DNA of 64,000 bases from Chrysemys picta bellii (lineage: Eukaryota > Chordata > Testudines > Emydidae), in NCBI RefSeq assembly GCF_011386835.1, contig NC_088795.1, positions 13,125,441 to 13,189,440 on the forward strand, written 5' to 3'. The notes below the pieces were generated by a model. It did not search any database, was not told the origin of the DNA, and saw nothing but the letters and a program-made list of their open reading frames with translations. This document shows, one piece after another, positions 11,528 through 20,993 of this stretch. How positions within the stretch are numbered: position 1 is the stretch's first letter; the number at the start of each line of letters is the position of its first letter. Made by a program: the position numbers and the translations under genes.

Positions 11528-12128
11528 CAAGATTTTCAAAAGTGACTAGTGATTTTTGGGTGCCTCAGATTTTGGGTGACTAACCTTACATGTTTTATAA
11601 AGGGCCTTATTTTCAGAAATTGCTGAGTACCTCCCCCCTGGAACTTCAAAATCATTATTTAGAAATTTTAGGCTCTGATTTTTTTTCAAAAGTTTTGAGC
11701 CAAAAAGTTGACTTAAGAGCTCCCATTGACTTCAGTGGGAACTGCAGGGTGCTTAACACTATAGAAAAATTGGGTTGGTTACTTAGAGGCCTCACATTAA
11801 TCTCCCCTTTTTATTTAAAAAAAAAATAATCTTGATCCATGGCTCTTACCGAAATGAGATAAAATGAGAATTTGAAAGACCTGTGTGGGTGTTGCTAAAA
11901 CTTATTTTGTTTTAACTGTACATGTGTGGAGTGGAGTAGATTCAAACCATGTTTGTGGTACTCTTGGTGTCTGTGTTCTGAAGATGTTGGTAGTGACCAT
12001 TGTTAAATTTGTATTGAGACTTGCCATTATAATGGTTATTAAGGTCAAGATTTTCAGAAGCTGTTGAGCCTCTGAAAATCGGACCCCATAAAGATGTCTC
12101 AAGTTGGGCACACAAAATCACTAGTAAC
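11528..12128. repeat. Palindromic MITE, arms separated
   Basis: The left arm (11530-11650: AAAAGTGACTAGTGATTTTT, GGGTGCCTC, then AAAGGGCC) matches the reverse complement of the right arm at about 12046-12125 (CAAGTTGGGCACACAAAATC, then ACTAGTAACTT). The same arms form the copy at 20802-20993. The 400-base interior may contain a second insertion. Confidence 0.5.
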
Positions 12129-12657
12129 TTATTATAACAAGATTCAACTCAAGATTCTCAAAAAGTTCTATGTATCAGTGCCAAGCATACAACAATACAT
12201 CCACGAAGCCACATCTAACAGAGGGTAGAATTATGGTCCATAGTGTTTATTCCCTTGTTTTGAAGACTAGTTCTTTCTGAGCACCACTAGCAATTGACAG
12301 ATATTTTAGAAATAGTGTGTGTGGTGGGGAACAAAACTCAAGCAATACCTTGGGACAATGTCGATTTAGAATATTTTGACACATCCCAATGTTTTGTTTT
12401 GTTTTTTTCATGTAGAGTGTCTTGCAATGCATGTTAATTGAATATTAGGAGTTGAGCAGCTTTTAGAGTTGAGAGTTAGTTTTCTGTAAAGCTGGTAATA
12501 AATCTGGCCAGAACTTTAGGATTTAGAATAATTTTAAAAACTGTTCCTTTTTGTGGTTGATTTTGTAATTGCACCTTTTTCTTCAGCTCTATTTAGTTGA
12601 GTTATAACACTTCAAAGTTTAGGTCCACGTAGCTCTTGACAAAATTGGAGACATAGC
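12129..12657. other. AT-rich non-coding DNA
   Basis: Nothing is recognised here beyond A/T-rich tracts. Confidence 0.4.
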
Positions 12658-12765
12658 ATAGAATTTTCAAAAGTGACTTGGGCACTTCAGAGCCTAAGTC
12701 TCATAGGGAATGGGATTTAGGCTCCTAAGTCACCTAGATGCTTCTGAAAATTGTACCCATAAGTT
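12658..12765. repeat. Palindromic MITE copy
   Basis: It reads AATTTTCAAAAGTGACTTGG and GAGCCTAAGTCTCAT on one arm, then ATGGGATTTAGGCTCCTAAG and CTTCTGAAAATTG on the other. The two arms pair imperfectly along most of the roughly 100 bases. Confidence 0.6.
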
Positions 12766-13095
12766 AATTCTAAAAATATCTAAATAATCATATTGCTAGT
12801 AGTATTCATCATAACTTCTTGCATTTATACACAAAGCTGAAGGGTAATGCCTTCTTCCTCTCCGCTCAGTCAGTTAAGTGCTGAAGTATTCTATACAAGA
12901 ACATATCCCTTGATCTAGTCCCTCCACGGTGTCTTGCTAGCATGGCATCTTACTTTGACTGCACCACTCTGCATCTCCAACTCTCCATCCCTTAATACTC
13001 TTGCTTATTTTATCATGGATGCCCACCATTATGCATCCTAATTTCCAGACAGGCGTGTAGAGTGAGGCTGTCTTCAAGGACCATAGTAGAGAATA
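12766..13095. other. Non-coding spacer
   Basis: Nothing is recognised here. Confidence 0.4.
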
Positions 13096-14078
13096 AAAAG
13101 GGCCATACTGGGTCAGACCAATGGTCTGTCTAGCCTAGTATCCTGTCTTCTGACAAGGGCCAATGCTAGGTGCTTCAGAGGGAATGAACAGAACAGGTAA
13201 CAGTCAAGTGATCCATCCTATGCCTCCCATTCCCAGCTTCTGGCAAACAGAGTCTCTAGGGACACCATCACTTCCCATCCTGGCTAATAACCATTGATGG
13301 ACTTATCCTCCATGAATTTATCTAGTTCTTTTTTCAACCCTGTTATAGTCTTGGCCTTCACAACATCCTTTGGCAAGGAGTTCCACAGGTTGACTGTGCA
13401 TTGCTTGAAGAAATACTTCCTTTTGTTTCTTTTAAACCTGCTGCCTATTAATGTCATTTGGTGACTCCATCTCTTGTGTTATGAGACGGAGTAAATAAGG
13501 TGGTAATGTTTACCCCTTCTCCACAGCAGCCATGATTTTATAGACCCCTATCATATCGCCCCTTAATTGTCTCTTTTCAAAACTGAAAAATCCCAGTCTT
13601 ATTAATCTCTCTTCACATGGAAGCTGTTCCATACCCCTAATCATTTTTGTTGCCCTTTTCTGTACCTTTTCCAATTCCAATAATTTTTTTTTTTTTGAGA
13701 TGGGGCAACCAGCTCTGTATGCAGTATTCAAGATGCGGACGTACCATGGATTTATACAGAGGCAATATGATATTTTGTCTTATTATGTATCCCTTTCCTA
13801 ATGATTCCCAACATTGTTAGCTTGTTTTGATTTCCGCTAAACATTGAGTGGACTATCCACAATGACTCCAAGATCTTTCTTGAGTGGTAACAGCTAATTT
13901 AGACCATCATTTTGTATGCATATTGGGATTGTTTTCCAATGTGCATTACTTTGCATTTATGAACATTGAATTTCATCTACCATTTTGTTGCCCAGTCTCC
14001 CAGTTTTGTGAGATCCCTTTGTAACTTTTCGTGGTCTGATCTGTATTTAACTATCTTGAATTGTTCAGCATCCTCCCC
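13096..14078 (-). mobile_element. CR1 LINE fragment with reverse-transcriptase C-terminus
   Basis: At 13731-13510 the minus strand translates to a CR1 ORF2 C-terminal signature: LEKVQKRATKMIRGMEQLP, followed by CEERL and RQLRGDMIGVYKIM. The plus-strand face shows the usual CR1 phrases GGCCATACTGGGTCAGACC (13100) and CACAACATCC-TTGGCAAGGAG-TTCCACAGGTTGACTGTGC (13360-13400). It is 5' truncated, with frame breaks on both sides of the open stretch. It cannot encode an active protein. Confidence 0.85.
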
Positions 14079-15755
14079 AAGAGACCCTTAAACACCTCCA
14101 GAATGGGAACTGAAAGTCCTTACCAAAAAATGGGTTGCTCCGTGGCAACATGTTCTATAGTCCCCCATCCAAGCAGGACTAGTTTGAGCTGAAAGACACA
14201 TTGCATACATTCTGTTGATAGCAATGAGAGAGTCAGATATTGTCTGCCAACAATCAAACAAATAAAATCACAGAGGAATGTTCAGTATGTTGGTACAAAC
14301 TACCCAGGAGCCTCACTGCAGGAAGAGAGAGAGAGCCCAGCCCTGTTCTGTCTACTGGTAATGACATTATGCAAAGGAATAACCTACTTTGATGTTTAAA
14401 CAATCACATAAGCTAGTCAGGCGCTGGATCCTGAATGAACACTGAACAGCGTAACCACAGTGCATATAAAAATAGAGGGAAAATGTTTAAACCCTGTTAT
14501 CTGAGAAAAATGTAGATCTAAGGGATATATTAAGCCATTCTTGACCATCGGTACTTCCATTAATTCTGAGTTATAGGGACCTCACTAGACTGGTTGGAAA
14601 TAGGTTAATGAAGTTTGGTAGGGAACCATTCTGTGATGGAAAGAAGGGGCCAAAATACTGTCCATCTCTAGAGAAACATAGGTGATTAATCTAGTGTTTC
14701 CACCTAATTTTTTTTTATCCATGATACAATTTCTCCTAGAAAAGAGGGGGGCTAAATATAGCAGTACAGGACTAGTGAAGTCATTAGAATTCAATGAGGT
14801 CTCATAGATGTAACAAAGTAGAATTTGCTTGATAGTGAATTAGTCCTTTTATTTTGAAGAATGGCTCTCCTAAGAGCTAGTAGCAACTTAGAAATGCCAG
14901 TTATCATATCTTTTTCATCCCTTTATCCTCTTTGAATACCCATTCTTTATAAATGTATGTGTGTACATGTGACAGAAGGAGGGTGCTTTTAGAAAAATTA
15001 AGAACAAAAGAATCAAACTGTGATAGTGGCCATTGAGAACATTTTGACACATCCCAGTGGATGGATTTAAAAGAAAAAGAAAACATTGTGTGTCTTGCAA
15101 TGCATGTTCCTGAAGTGCGAGGAACACAGAGGTGTTTGGAACTTGGACATGCATTGATTTTAAGGAAAGATTTCAGGTTCCAGAGACCTGATAAAATTGA
15201 AAATAACTCTCTAATTTACAAATTATAAATAGTCAACCAAATCCTGCTCTGAACTCCTGAGGAGTTTTGGGTGTGCAAGAAATTCAGGATCAATCTTAAT
15301 GAGAAGAGGAGGAGATGTCATGGCACATTAAGTGTGTATACCTTATAACTCTTGTCTCCTGGCTTCAGCAGTGTTGTCTGCACATACATATTCCCTGCTG
15401 GGCTGCTCCAGTTTCTGGTTCTTGCTGCCATAGCAGAGGCTGGGAGTACATGTGGCATAACTAAGTATATACCTCAAATTCTATTATAGTTGGTCTCCAA
15501 AAGGAAACTCTTATATTTCTAAAAGCAGTTTTTAAAAATCCCTTTCATGGATGCAATTTAGACAGTTTAAAAATGACGACTCATTTTTCTGTCCCCTTAT
15601 TTTTCCACACAAACTCCAAGTTGGAATAGAATTTTAAAAATGTGTACACATAGTCCTTGACGCCCCAATTCAGCAAACCACTTATGCACTTTAAGGACAT
15701 GAGCAGTCCCGTCAAACCCAATGTACTTCAAATTCTTTTCTGCCCTAGGGTCTTA
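14079..15755. other. Non-coding DNA, nothing recognised
   Basis: A/T-rich sequence with no clear repeat ends, RNA genes or exons. A short GA run is at about 14320-14335. The 60-79 codon frames are unsupported. Confidence 0.4.
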
Positions 15756-15780
15756 GGGTATGTCTACACTACGAGAGTAG
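15756..15780. repeat. Left terminal inverted repeat of Harbinger element
   Basis: Sequence GGGTATGTCTACACTACGAG then AGTAG, directly after TTA. The core GTCTACACTA is shared with the right terminus at 20486-20506 and with MITE ends at 2293 and 24531, suggesting that these small elements used the same transposase group (inference). Confidence 0.75.
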
Positions 15781-16126
15781 TTTGATTTTACTTAAATCGA
15801 ATATGTGGAATCGATATTACAAAGTCGAACGTGTGTATCCACACTAAGGACAGTAATTGTGAGTCCACACTAACGGGGAAAGCGTCGACATTGGAAGCGG
15901 TGCACTGTGGGCAGCTATCCCACAGTTCCCGCAGTCCCTGCTGCCCATTGGAATTCTGGGTCGAGCCGCCAATGCCTGCTGGGGAAAAAAATATGTCGAG
16001 GGTGGTTTTGGGTAACTATCGTCATCCAACTGTCACTCCCGCCCTCCCTCCCTGAAAGCGCCGGCGGGCAATCAGTTCGCGCACTTTTCTGGTGAGTGAC
16101 AGCATGGAGGCCACAGCACTGCGAGC

Positions 16127-17410
16127 ATGGAGCCCGCTGCGACCATCGCTGCAGTTATGGCTGTTGTCAACACCTCGCACCTTATCATCCACCTTTTCCA
16201 GAGGCAGATGATGAGAAATCAGGCGAGGAGGCTATGGCAGCGCGGTGAGGACATGAAGTCTGAGAGTGGCATAGACCTCTCACAAAGCACGGGACCCCGC
16301 GCCGTGAACATCATGGTGGCAATGGGTCATGTTGATGCTGTGGAATGGTGATTCTGGGCCCGAGAAACAAGCACGGACTGGTGGGACCGCATAGTGCTGC
16401 AGGTCTGGGATGAATCACAGTGGCTGCGAAACTTTCGGATGCGGAAGGGAATTTTCCTGGAACTTCGTGAGTTGCTGTCCCCTGCCCTGAAGCGCAAGGA
16501 CCCCTGGATGCGAGCAGCCCTGACTGTCCAGAAGCAAGTGGCCATAGCCCTCTGGAAGCTTGCAACGCCAGACAGCTACCGGTCAGTCGCGAAGCACTTT
16601 GGCGTCGGCAAATCTACCGTGGGAGTTGCTGTGATGCAAGTAGCCAACGCAATCATTGAGCTACTGCTCTCAAAGGTAGTGACCCTTGGAAACGTGCAGG
16701 TCATCATAGATGGCTTCGCCGCAATGGGATTCCCAAACTGCGGTGGGGCTATAGATGGAACTCACATCCCTATCCTGGGACCGGACCACCAGGCCAGCCA
16801 ATACATTAACCGAAAGGGCTACTTTTCTATGGTGCTGCAAGCACTGGTGGACCATAGGGGAAGTTTTACAAACATCAACGTCGGATGACCGGGCAAGGTT
16901 CATGACGCTCATGTTTTCAGGAACTCTGGTCTGTTTAGACGGCTGCAGGAAGGTATTTACTTCCCAGACCAGAAAATAACTCTTGGGGATGTGGAGATGC
17001 CTATAGTGATCCTCGGGGACCCAGCCTACCCGCTAATGCCCTGGCTCATGAAGCCCTATACAGGCGCCCTGGACACTGAAAAAGAACTCTTCAACTACTG
17101 TCTGAGCAAGTGCAGAATGGTGGTGGAGTGTGCTTTTGGATGTCTCAAGGGGAGATGGAGAAGCTTACTGACTCGCTCTGATCTCAGCGAAACCAATATC
17201 CCCATTGTTATTGCAGCTTGCTGTGTGCTCCACAATCTCTGTGAGAGCAAGGGGGAGACCTTTATGGCGAGGTGGGAGGTTGAGGCGAATAGCCTGGCTG
17301 CTGATTACGCCCAGCTAGACAGCCGTGCGATTAGAAGAGCCCAGCGGGACGTGCTGTGCATCCGGGAGGCTTTGAAAGCTAGGTTCCTCAGTGAGCAGGG
17401 TAGCCTGTGA
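16127..17410 (+). pseudogene. PIF/Harbinger transposase (DDE_Tnp_4 type), broken by two stops
   Basis: One reading frame of 427 codons, starting MEPAATIAAV, interrupted only by TGA at 16349-16351 and TGA at 16886-16888. The second replaces the Trp expected in a NVGWPG-like motif. Residues are numbered from 16127. A helix-turn-helix-like segment (SYRSVAKHFGVGKSTVG) lies at about 150-166. The first catalytic Asp is D210 in GGAIDGTH (16754-16756). The second is probably D298 in GDPAYPL, the third E334 in VVECAFG (17126-17128), giving D-35-E spacing. The C-terminal helix IVIAACCVLHNLCE is typical of the family. The enzyme would cut and paste Harbinger DNA in the nucleus with the Myb partner. There are no frameshifts, so inactivation looks recent. 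The start Met is a choice; the region before 16349 is less conserved. Confidence 0.85.
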
Positions 17411-17430
17411 ATATTAAGTTTGTTTAAAGA

Positions 17431-17810
17431 GAAGCTGAACCTGCCCCCGTTTCTTTACCCAGTTAATGTTGACTATCCTCTCCAGCTACATACCCCGTTC
17501 ACCCCGTCCCCCCCCTTCCAACACAGGTTTAAAAATAAAGTAGATGGAACTTTGTTAATTAAAACCGTTTTTTTATTACGGATTTCGCGGTAAAGTGTTG
17601 AAACTGGGACGCAGACTGTGGTGGGGAGCGGACGTAGTGATGGAAAGAACGCTTCTAAACTCGAGGAATGACAGGCTCCTGCTCCTAGAGTGGTCCGCAG
17701 TGGTGGACTGGTTGTTTCAACGGAGCCTGTCACCTCTCCTTTTCGGGACTCTGTGTGTGGGAGCTATGTGACTTTGTGGCGGGGGAGGACGGTTACAGAT
17801 CTCCTGCTGC
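17431..17810. repeat. Duplicate of Harbinger internal segment, copy 1
   Basis: GAACCTGCCCCCGTTTCTTT here recurs as GAACCTGCCCCCGTGTCTGT at 17967. The two segments continue to align through GTTGAAACTGGGACG versus GATGAAACTGGGACG, and GACTTTGTGGCGGGGGAGG versus GGACTTTGTGGCGGGGGAGG. Copy 2 contains the last coding bases of the Myb gene; copy 1 is a diverged, non-coding duplicate. Confidence 0.65.
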
Positions 17811-17880
17811 GTGGCTTTGTGATCCAGGATAAGGACTGCTGCATAAGATCTCTAAACGCCCTCCCCCGCCACAAAGTCAC
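17768..17880. repeat. Perfect 21-base inverted repeat inside the element
   Basis: GTGACTTTGTGGCGGGGGAG with the following G (17768-17788) is exactly complementary to 17860-17880. About 71 bases lie between the arms. The arm sequence is the same motif found once more at about 18280, so the hairpin arose by copying the Myb 3' segment in inverted orientation. Confidence 0.8.
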
Positions 17881-17960
17881 CTAGCCCCCCCGACACAGAA
17901 CATGAAAACCACCTCGCAGACTGACCAGGGTGCCTAGTGACTGCAATGTGTGTGTGACCT

Positions 17961-18330
17961 TCTGCTGAACCTGCCCCCGTGTCTGTACCCTGGTAAAGGT
18001 GACTGTCCTCTCCAATTACAAACCCTTCAAACACACTCTCCCCTAAAAGAACATGATGGAAACAGTAATTAACAGAAACGTATCTTTTATTAATAACCTA
18101 CACAGTTAGGGGATGAAACTGGGACGGGGGCTTGGATGAGGCGGGAAGGAAAGGACTTATCAAATTTTTGGGAATGAGAGCCTTCTGGTACTTGAGCAGT
18201 CTGCAGGGGTGGAGTGACAGTTTTCACGGCCCCTGCCGCCCCTCCTTCTTGGGACTTTGGGTGAGGGGGGTATGGGACTTTGTGGCGGGGGAGGGCGGTT
18301 AGAGAGAGACTGCAGCGGGGCTCTGTCCTC
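17961..18330. repeat. Duplicate of Harbinger internal segment, copy 2 (Myb 3' end)
   Basis: Partner of the segment at 17431-17810, offset about 530 bases. It includes the stop codon region of the Myb gene (18160) and TTTATTAATAAC near 18085, which on the minus strand supplies an AATAAA-like polyadenylation signal downstream of that gene. Confidence 0.6.
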
Positions 18331-19907
18331 CTGCCTCCGGTCCTGCAGAACATCGACAAGGCGCCGGAGCGTGTCTGTTTGCTCCCTCATTAGTCCAAGC
18401 AGCGTTTGAGTCGCCTGCTGGTCTTCCTGCCGCCACCTCTCCTTCCGTTCGCTGTGTGCTCGCTGGTATTGCGACATGTTCTCCCTCCACTGGGTCTGCT
18501 GGGCCGCGTCAGCTCGGGAGCAGCCCATAAGTTCTGAGAACATGTCGTCCCATGTCCTTTTCTTTCTCCGCCTAATCTGCGCCAGCCTCTGGGAGGGGGA
18601 TGCCAGGGTAGGGCGGGAGACAGTCTCAGCTGTGGGATGGGAATTCCTCACAAAGATAATTTTTTGTGAACAATGAACATAGTCTTTCTCTGTGAACAAG
18701 ACCGTGCACAGCACCTATCACATGCGCACTCAGGACAAGGTCGAATTTTCGGCCTTCGCATTCAGTGCCTGGGGTCTTTCAGTGGAGATCAGACAAGCGG
18801 GGCAGGACAGCAGAATTCAGGTAGCAGGCTGACATGGTAAGCCGTAGACTTTTGGCTGCTTAAAACTTAAATTATAGCAGTGCCCTCCTTTCATGTTCAA
18901 AGCAATGCTCCTAGCGTTGGCCAGTTCCTGCTGCCGGCAATCCGGCAAGCATGAACTCTGCCCCTGTCCCACCCCCTCGCGGCTGTCCCCGGGAAAGATC
19001 CCTGTATGCTGCCCCTCTCCCGCCTCCACCGCGTGCCTGTAAACCACTGGTTACAGTTCTGTAAAGCAACAGGCAAGCAGTCCCCATAGTAACATTCCCA
19101 TAATTCTAAGCAGGTCACTATGAGCGACATCACTCTGCTGAGGATTTCTGAGACCGAGAAAGAACGCATGCTGCGTGAAAGCCAGCAAAAACCAGGGCCG
19201 TATGCCACCATGCTCTGCAAGGCAATGATCCCAGAGTACTTGATAGCCTGGCGAGGAAAAGTTTCCTACCACAGAGAACACAATAAGGCCGCTCTCCCCA
19301 GGAACCTCATGCAAAGGCTTTCCAATTACCTCCAGGAGAGCTTCATGGAGATGTCCCATGAGGATTTCATCTCTGTCCCCGGACATATAGACCTTATTTT
19401 CCAGTAGCTGACTGGCAAGGACTAAAAAGTAGAGCGCCTAGGGCAAACTAATCATGAAAAACCCATTGTTAATATTCCTGTTCTGTTCAAAATAAATGTT
19501 TACATGTTTAAAACACTTACCGACTGATCCTTCCCCTGATTCAGGGTCCGGGTTAATGCCTGGGGACGGTTGGTAGGGGATCTCTGTGAGGGTGACGAAG
19601 AGATCCTGGCTGTCAGGGAAATCAGTGTTGTAAGTGCTGTCGACTGCCTCGTCCTCCTCATCACCTTCCTCATCTTCCCTGTCCACTAACATCTCCGAGG
19701 AAGCGGCCATCGACAATATCCCATCCTCAGAGTCCACAGTCAGTGGTGGGGTAGTGGTGGCGGCCGCACCTAGAATGGAATGCAGTGCCTTGTAGAAACG
19801 GCATGTCTGGGGCTGGGATCTGGAGTGTCCGTTTGACTCTTTGGTCTTCTGGTACGCTTGTCTCAGCTCCTTGATTTTCACGTGGCACTGCGTTGCATCC
19901 CGGCTGT

Positions 19908-19941
<34 letters not shown>

Positions 19942-20118
19942 GGCTTTTGAGATCTTCTCGTAGATCTTTGCATTCTGTCTTTTCGATCGCAGCTCCGAAA
20001 GCACGGACTCATTGCCCCACACAGCGATCAGATCCAAGACTTCCCGATCAGTCCATGCTGGGGCCCTCTTTCTATTCTGAGATTGCATGGTCACCTCTGC
20101 TGGAGAACTCTGCATCAT
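18160..20118 (-). CDS. Harbinger Myb/SANT-like DNA-binding protein, two exons
   Basis: Exon 1 is 20118-19521, exon 2 is 18629-18160; joined they give 355 residues with no stop. The donor is CAGTCG|GTAAGT and the acceptor CATCCCACAG|CTGAG; the phase fits exactly. A trihelix/SANT-like domain covers about residues 20-117 (W22 in RAPAWTDREV, W34, the TQCHVKIKELRQAYQ helix, CRFY). It is followed by an acidic stretch (DREDEEGDEEDE), then in exon 2 a basic patch RRRKKR (possible nuclear signal) and a charged, coiled-coil-like region ending in a proline-rich tail. In PIF/Harbinger elements this partner binds the transposase and the subterminal DNA and aids nuclear import. The start at 20118 (MMQSSPAEV) is chosen because upstream codons lack family similarity. 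Residues 61-69 are an Arg-Glu repeat from a CT microsatellite. Confidence 0.7.
19120..19407 (+). CDS. Third open frame in Harbinger element, unknown function
   Basis: A 95-codon frame starting MSDITLLRISETEKERMLRE and ending PGHIDLIFQ, lying on the + strand wholly inside the minus-strand Myb intron (18630-19520). It has balanced, protein-like composition: charged helical N-terminus, a KPGPY turn, WRGKVSYHREH, then amphipathic helices (NLMQRLSNYLQESF). No membrane segment or signal peptide is evident and I do not recognise a domain. The frame is open upstream only to 19093, and TTCTAAGCAG just before GTCACTATG could be a splice acceptor, so it may be an exon of a longer + strand transcript, perhaps continuing from the transposase gene. 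A chance opening is possible, but the length and composition argue otherwise. Confidence 0.45.
   Translation: MSDITLLRISETEKERMLRESQQKPGPYATMLCKAMIPEYLIAWRGKVSYHREHNKAALPRNLMQRLSNYLQESFMEMSHEDFISVPGHIDLIFQ
19911..19939. repeat. (CT)14 microsatellite within Myb exon 1
   Basis: A pure CT run of 29 bases. On the coding (minus) strand it encodes alternating Arg-Glu at residues 61-69 of the Myb-like protein without breaking the frame, so length changes here would tend to shift frame. Confidence 0.95.
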
Positions 20119-20330
20119 TGCCAGAGCTGCTGAGCTCGCCACGATGTCCAAACAGGAAATGAGATTCAAACTGCCCAGACAGGAAAAGGAATTCAAATTT
20201 TCCCGGGGCTTTTCCTGTGTGGCTGGTCAGAGCATCCGAGCTCGGACTGCTGTCCAGAGCGTCAACAGAGTGGTGCACTGTGGGATAGCTCCCGGAGCTA
20301 TTAGCGTCGATTTCCATCCACACCTACCCT

Positions 20331-20354
20331 AATTCGACATGGCCATGTCGAATT
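20331..20354. repeat. Perfect 24-base palindrome in the subterminal region
   Basis: AATTCGACATGG followed by CCATGTCGAATT, exactly self-complementary. It lies about 150 bases inside the right end of the Harbinger element. Subterminal repeats are the usual binding places of the transposase or Myb partner; that role is inferred here. Confidence 0.9.
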
Positions 20355-20485
20355 TAGCGCTACTCCCCTCGTTGGGAAGGAGTACAGAAATCGAATTTAA
20401 GAGACCTCTATGTCGAACTAAATAGCTTCGTTGTGTGGACGGGTGCAGGGTTAATTCGATTTTAACGCTGCTAAATTCGACATAA

Positions 20486-20506
20486 GGCCTGGTCTACACT
20501 AGGAGG
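20486..20506. repeat. Right terminal repeat of Harbinger element, apparently inverted
   Basis: GGCCTGGTCTACACTAGGAG then G, followed by TTA. Its core GTCTACACTA has the same orientation as the left terminus rather than the opposite. The segment sits between TAA (20483-20485) and TTA (20507-20509). Flipping it would restore a normal inverted terminus. Confidence 0.6.
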
Positions 20507-20801
20507 TTAGGTAGTAAATCGGCAAGAAATACCCATGACAAATAAATATTACGATACGATCCCATTTATCCAAAACATGGGTCATGTCCCTAATGTCTGT
20601 TAATTATATGGAAAATTCCCTTTGACTAGCCATTTCTTCAATATGTTCTATAACACTGTGTAATCAAGGTTGGACCTTGGTGCTTTGTCGTTTTCCATTC
20701 AGTATTGATTTTCAATCGGTGATGGTCTTTTTCCCTAAAAAGATAAATAGGAGTGTGTTTAACCTAAATGAACTAGAGCACAAAGGGGCTAAGCCTCTTC
20801 C

Positions 20802-20993
20802 TCAAGATTTTCAAAAGTTGACATGATTTTGGCTCCCTCCATTTTTGGGTGTCTGACCTGGGACACTGTATAGGGCCTGATTGTAAGAAAGCACGGAGCC
20901 ACCTGTCCTCTGAGAGATCACTCCACTTGTTGGAGTCTCAAGTTGTGACACTGAGTGCTCAATTTTGCTCATTGGTTTTGAAAATCTTGGCCA
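20802..20993. repeat. Palindromic MITE copy
   Basis: It starts CAAGATTTTCAAAAGTTGAC and ends GGTTTTGAAAATCTTGG, complementary termini of about 15 bases. Interior phrases (TTTTTGGGTGTCTGACCTG, AGGGCCTGATTGTAAGAAAG) match the family at 11528-12128. Confidence 0.65.

Larger units (their letters stand above)
15756..20506. mobile_element. Near full-length PIF/Harbinger DNA transposon
   Basis: About 4.75 kb bounded by TTA on both sides (15753-15755 and 20507-20509), the 3-base target duplication expected of PIF/Harbinger elements. The left terminus is GGGTATGTCTACACTACGAG. Inside it has the two genes typical of the superfamily in convergent orientation: a DDE transposase (16127-17410, +) and a Myb/SANT-like DNA-binding protein (20118-18160, minus). 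An extra open frame sits at 19120-19407. Subterminal sequence is rich in TCGA/TCGAAT motifs on both sides, for example AAATCGAATATGTGGAATCG at 15796 and TGTCGAATTTAGCGC near 20346. Two stops in the transposase show this copy is non-autonomous now. Confidence 0.9.

Noticed and set aside
16311..16565. 84-codon minus-strand frame opposite the transposase
   Set aside because: Shadow of the transposase reading frame.
18897..19386. 107-111 codon minus-strand frames within the Myb intron
   Set aside because: Antisense shadows of the plus-strand frame at 19120-19407 and of intron sequence; less protein-like than the plus-strand frame.
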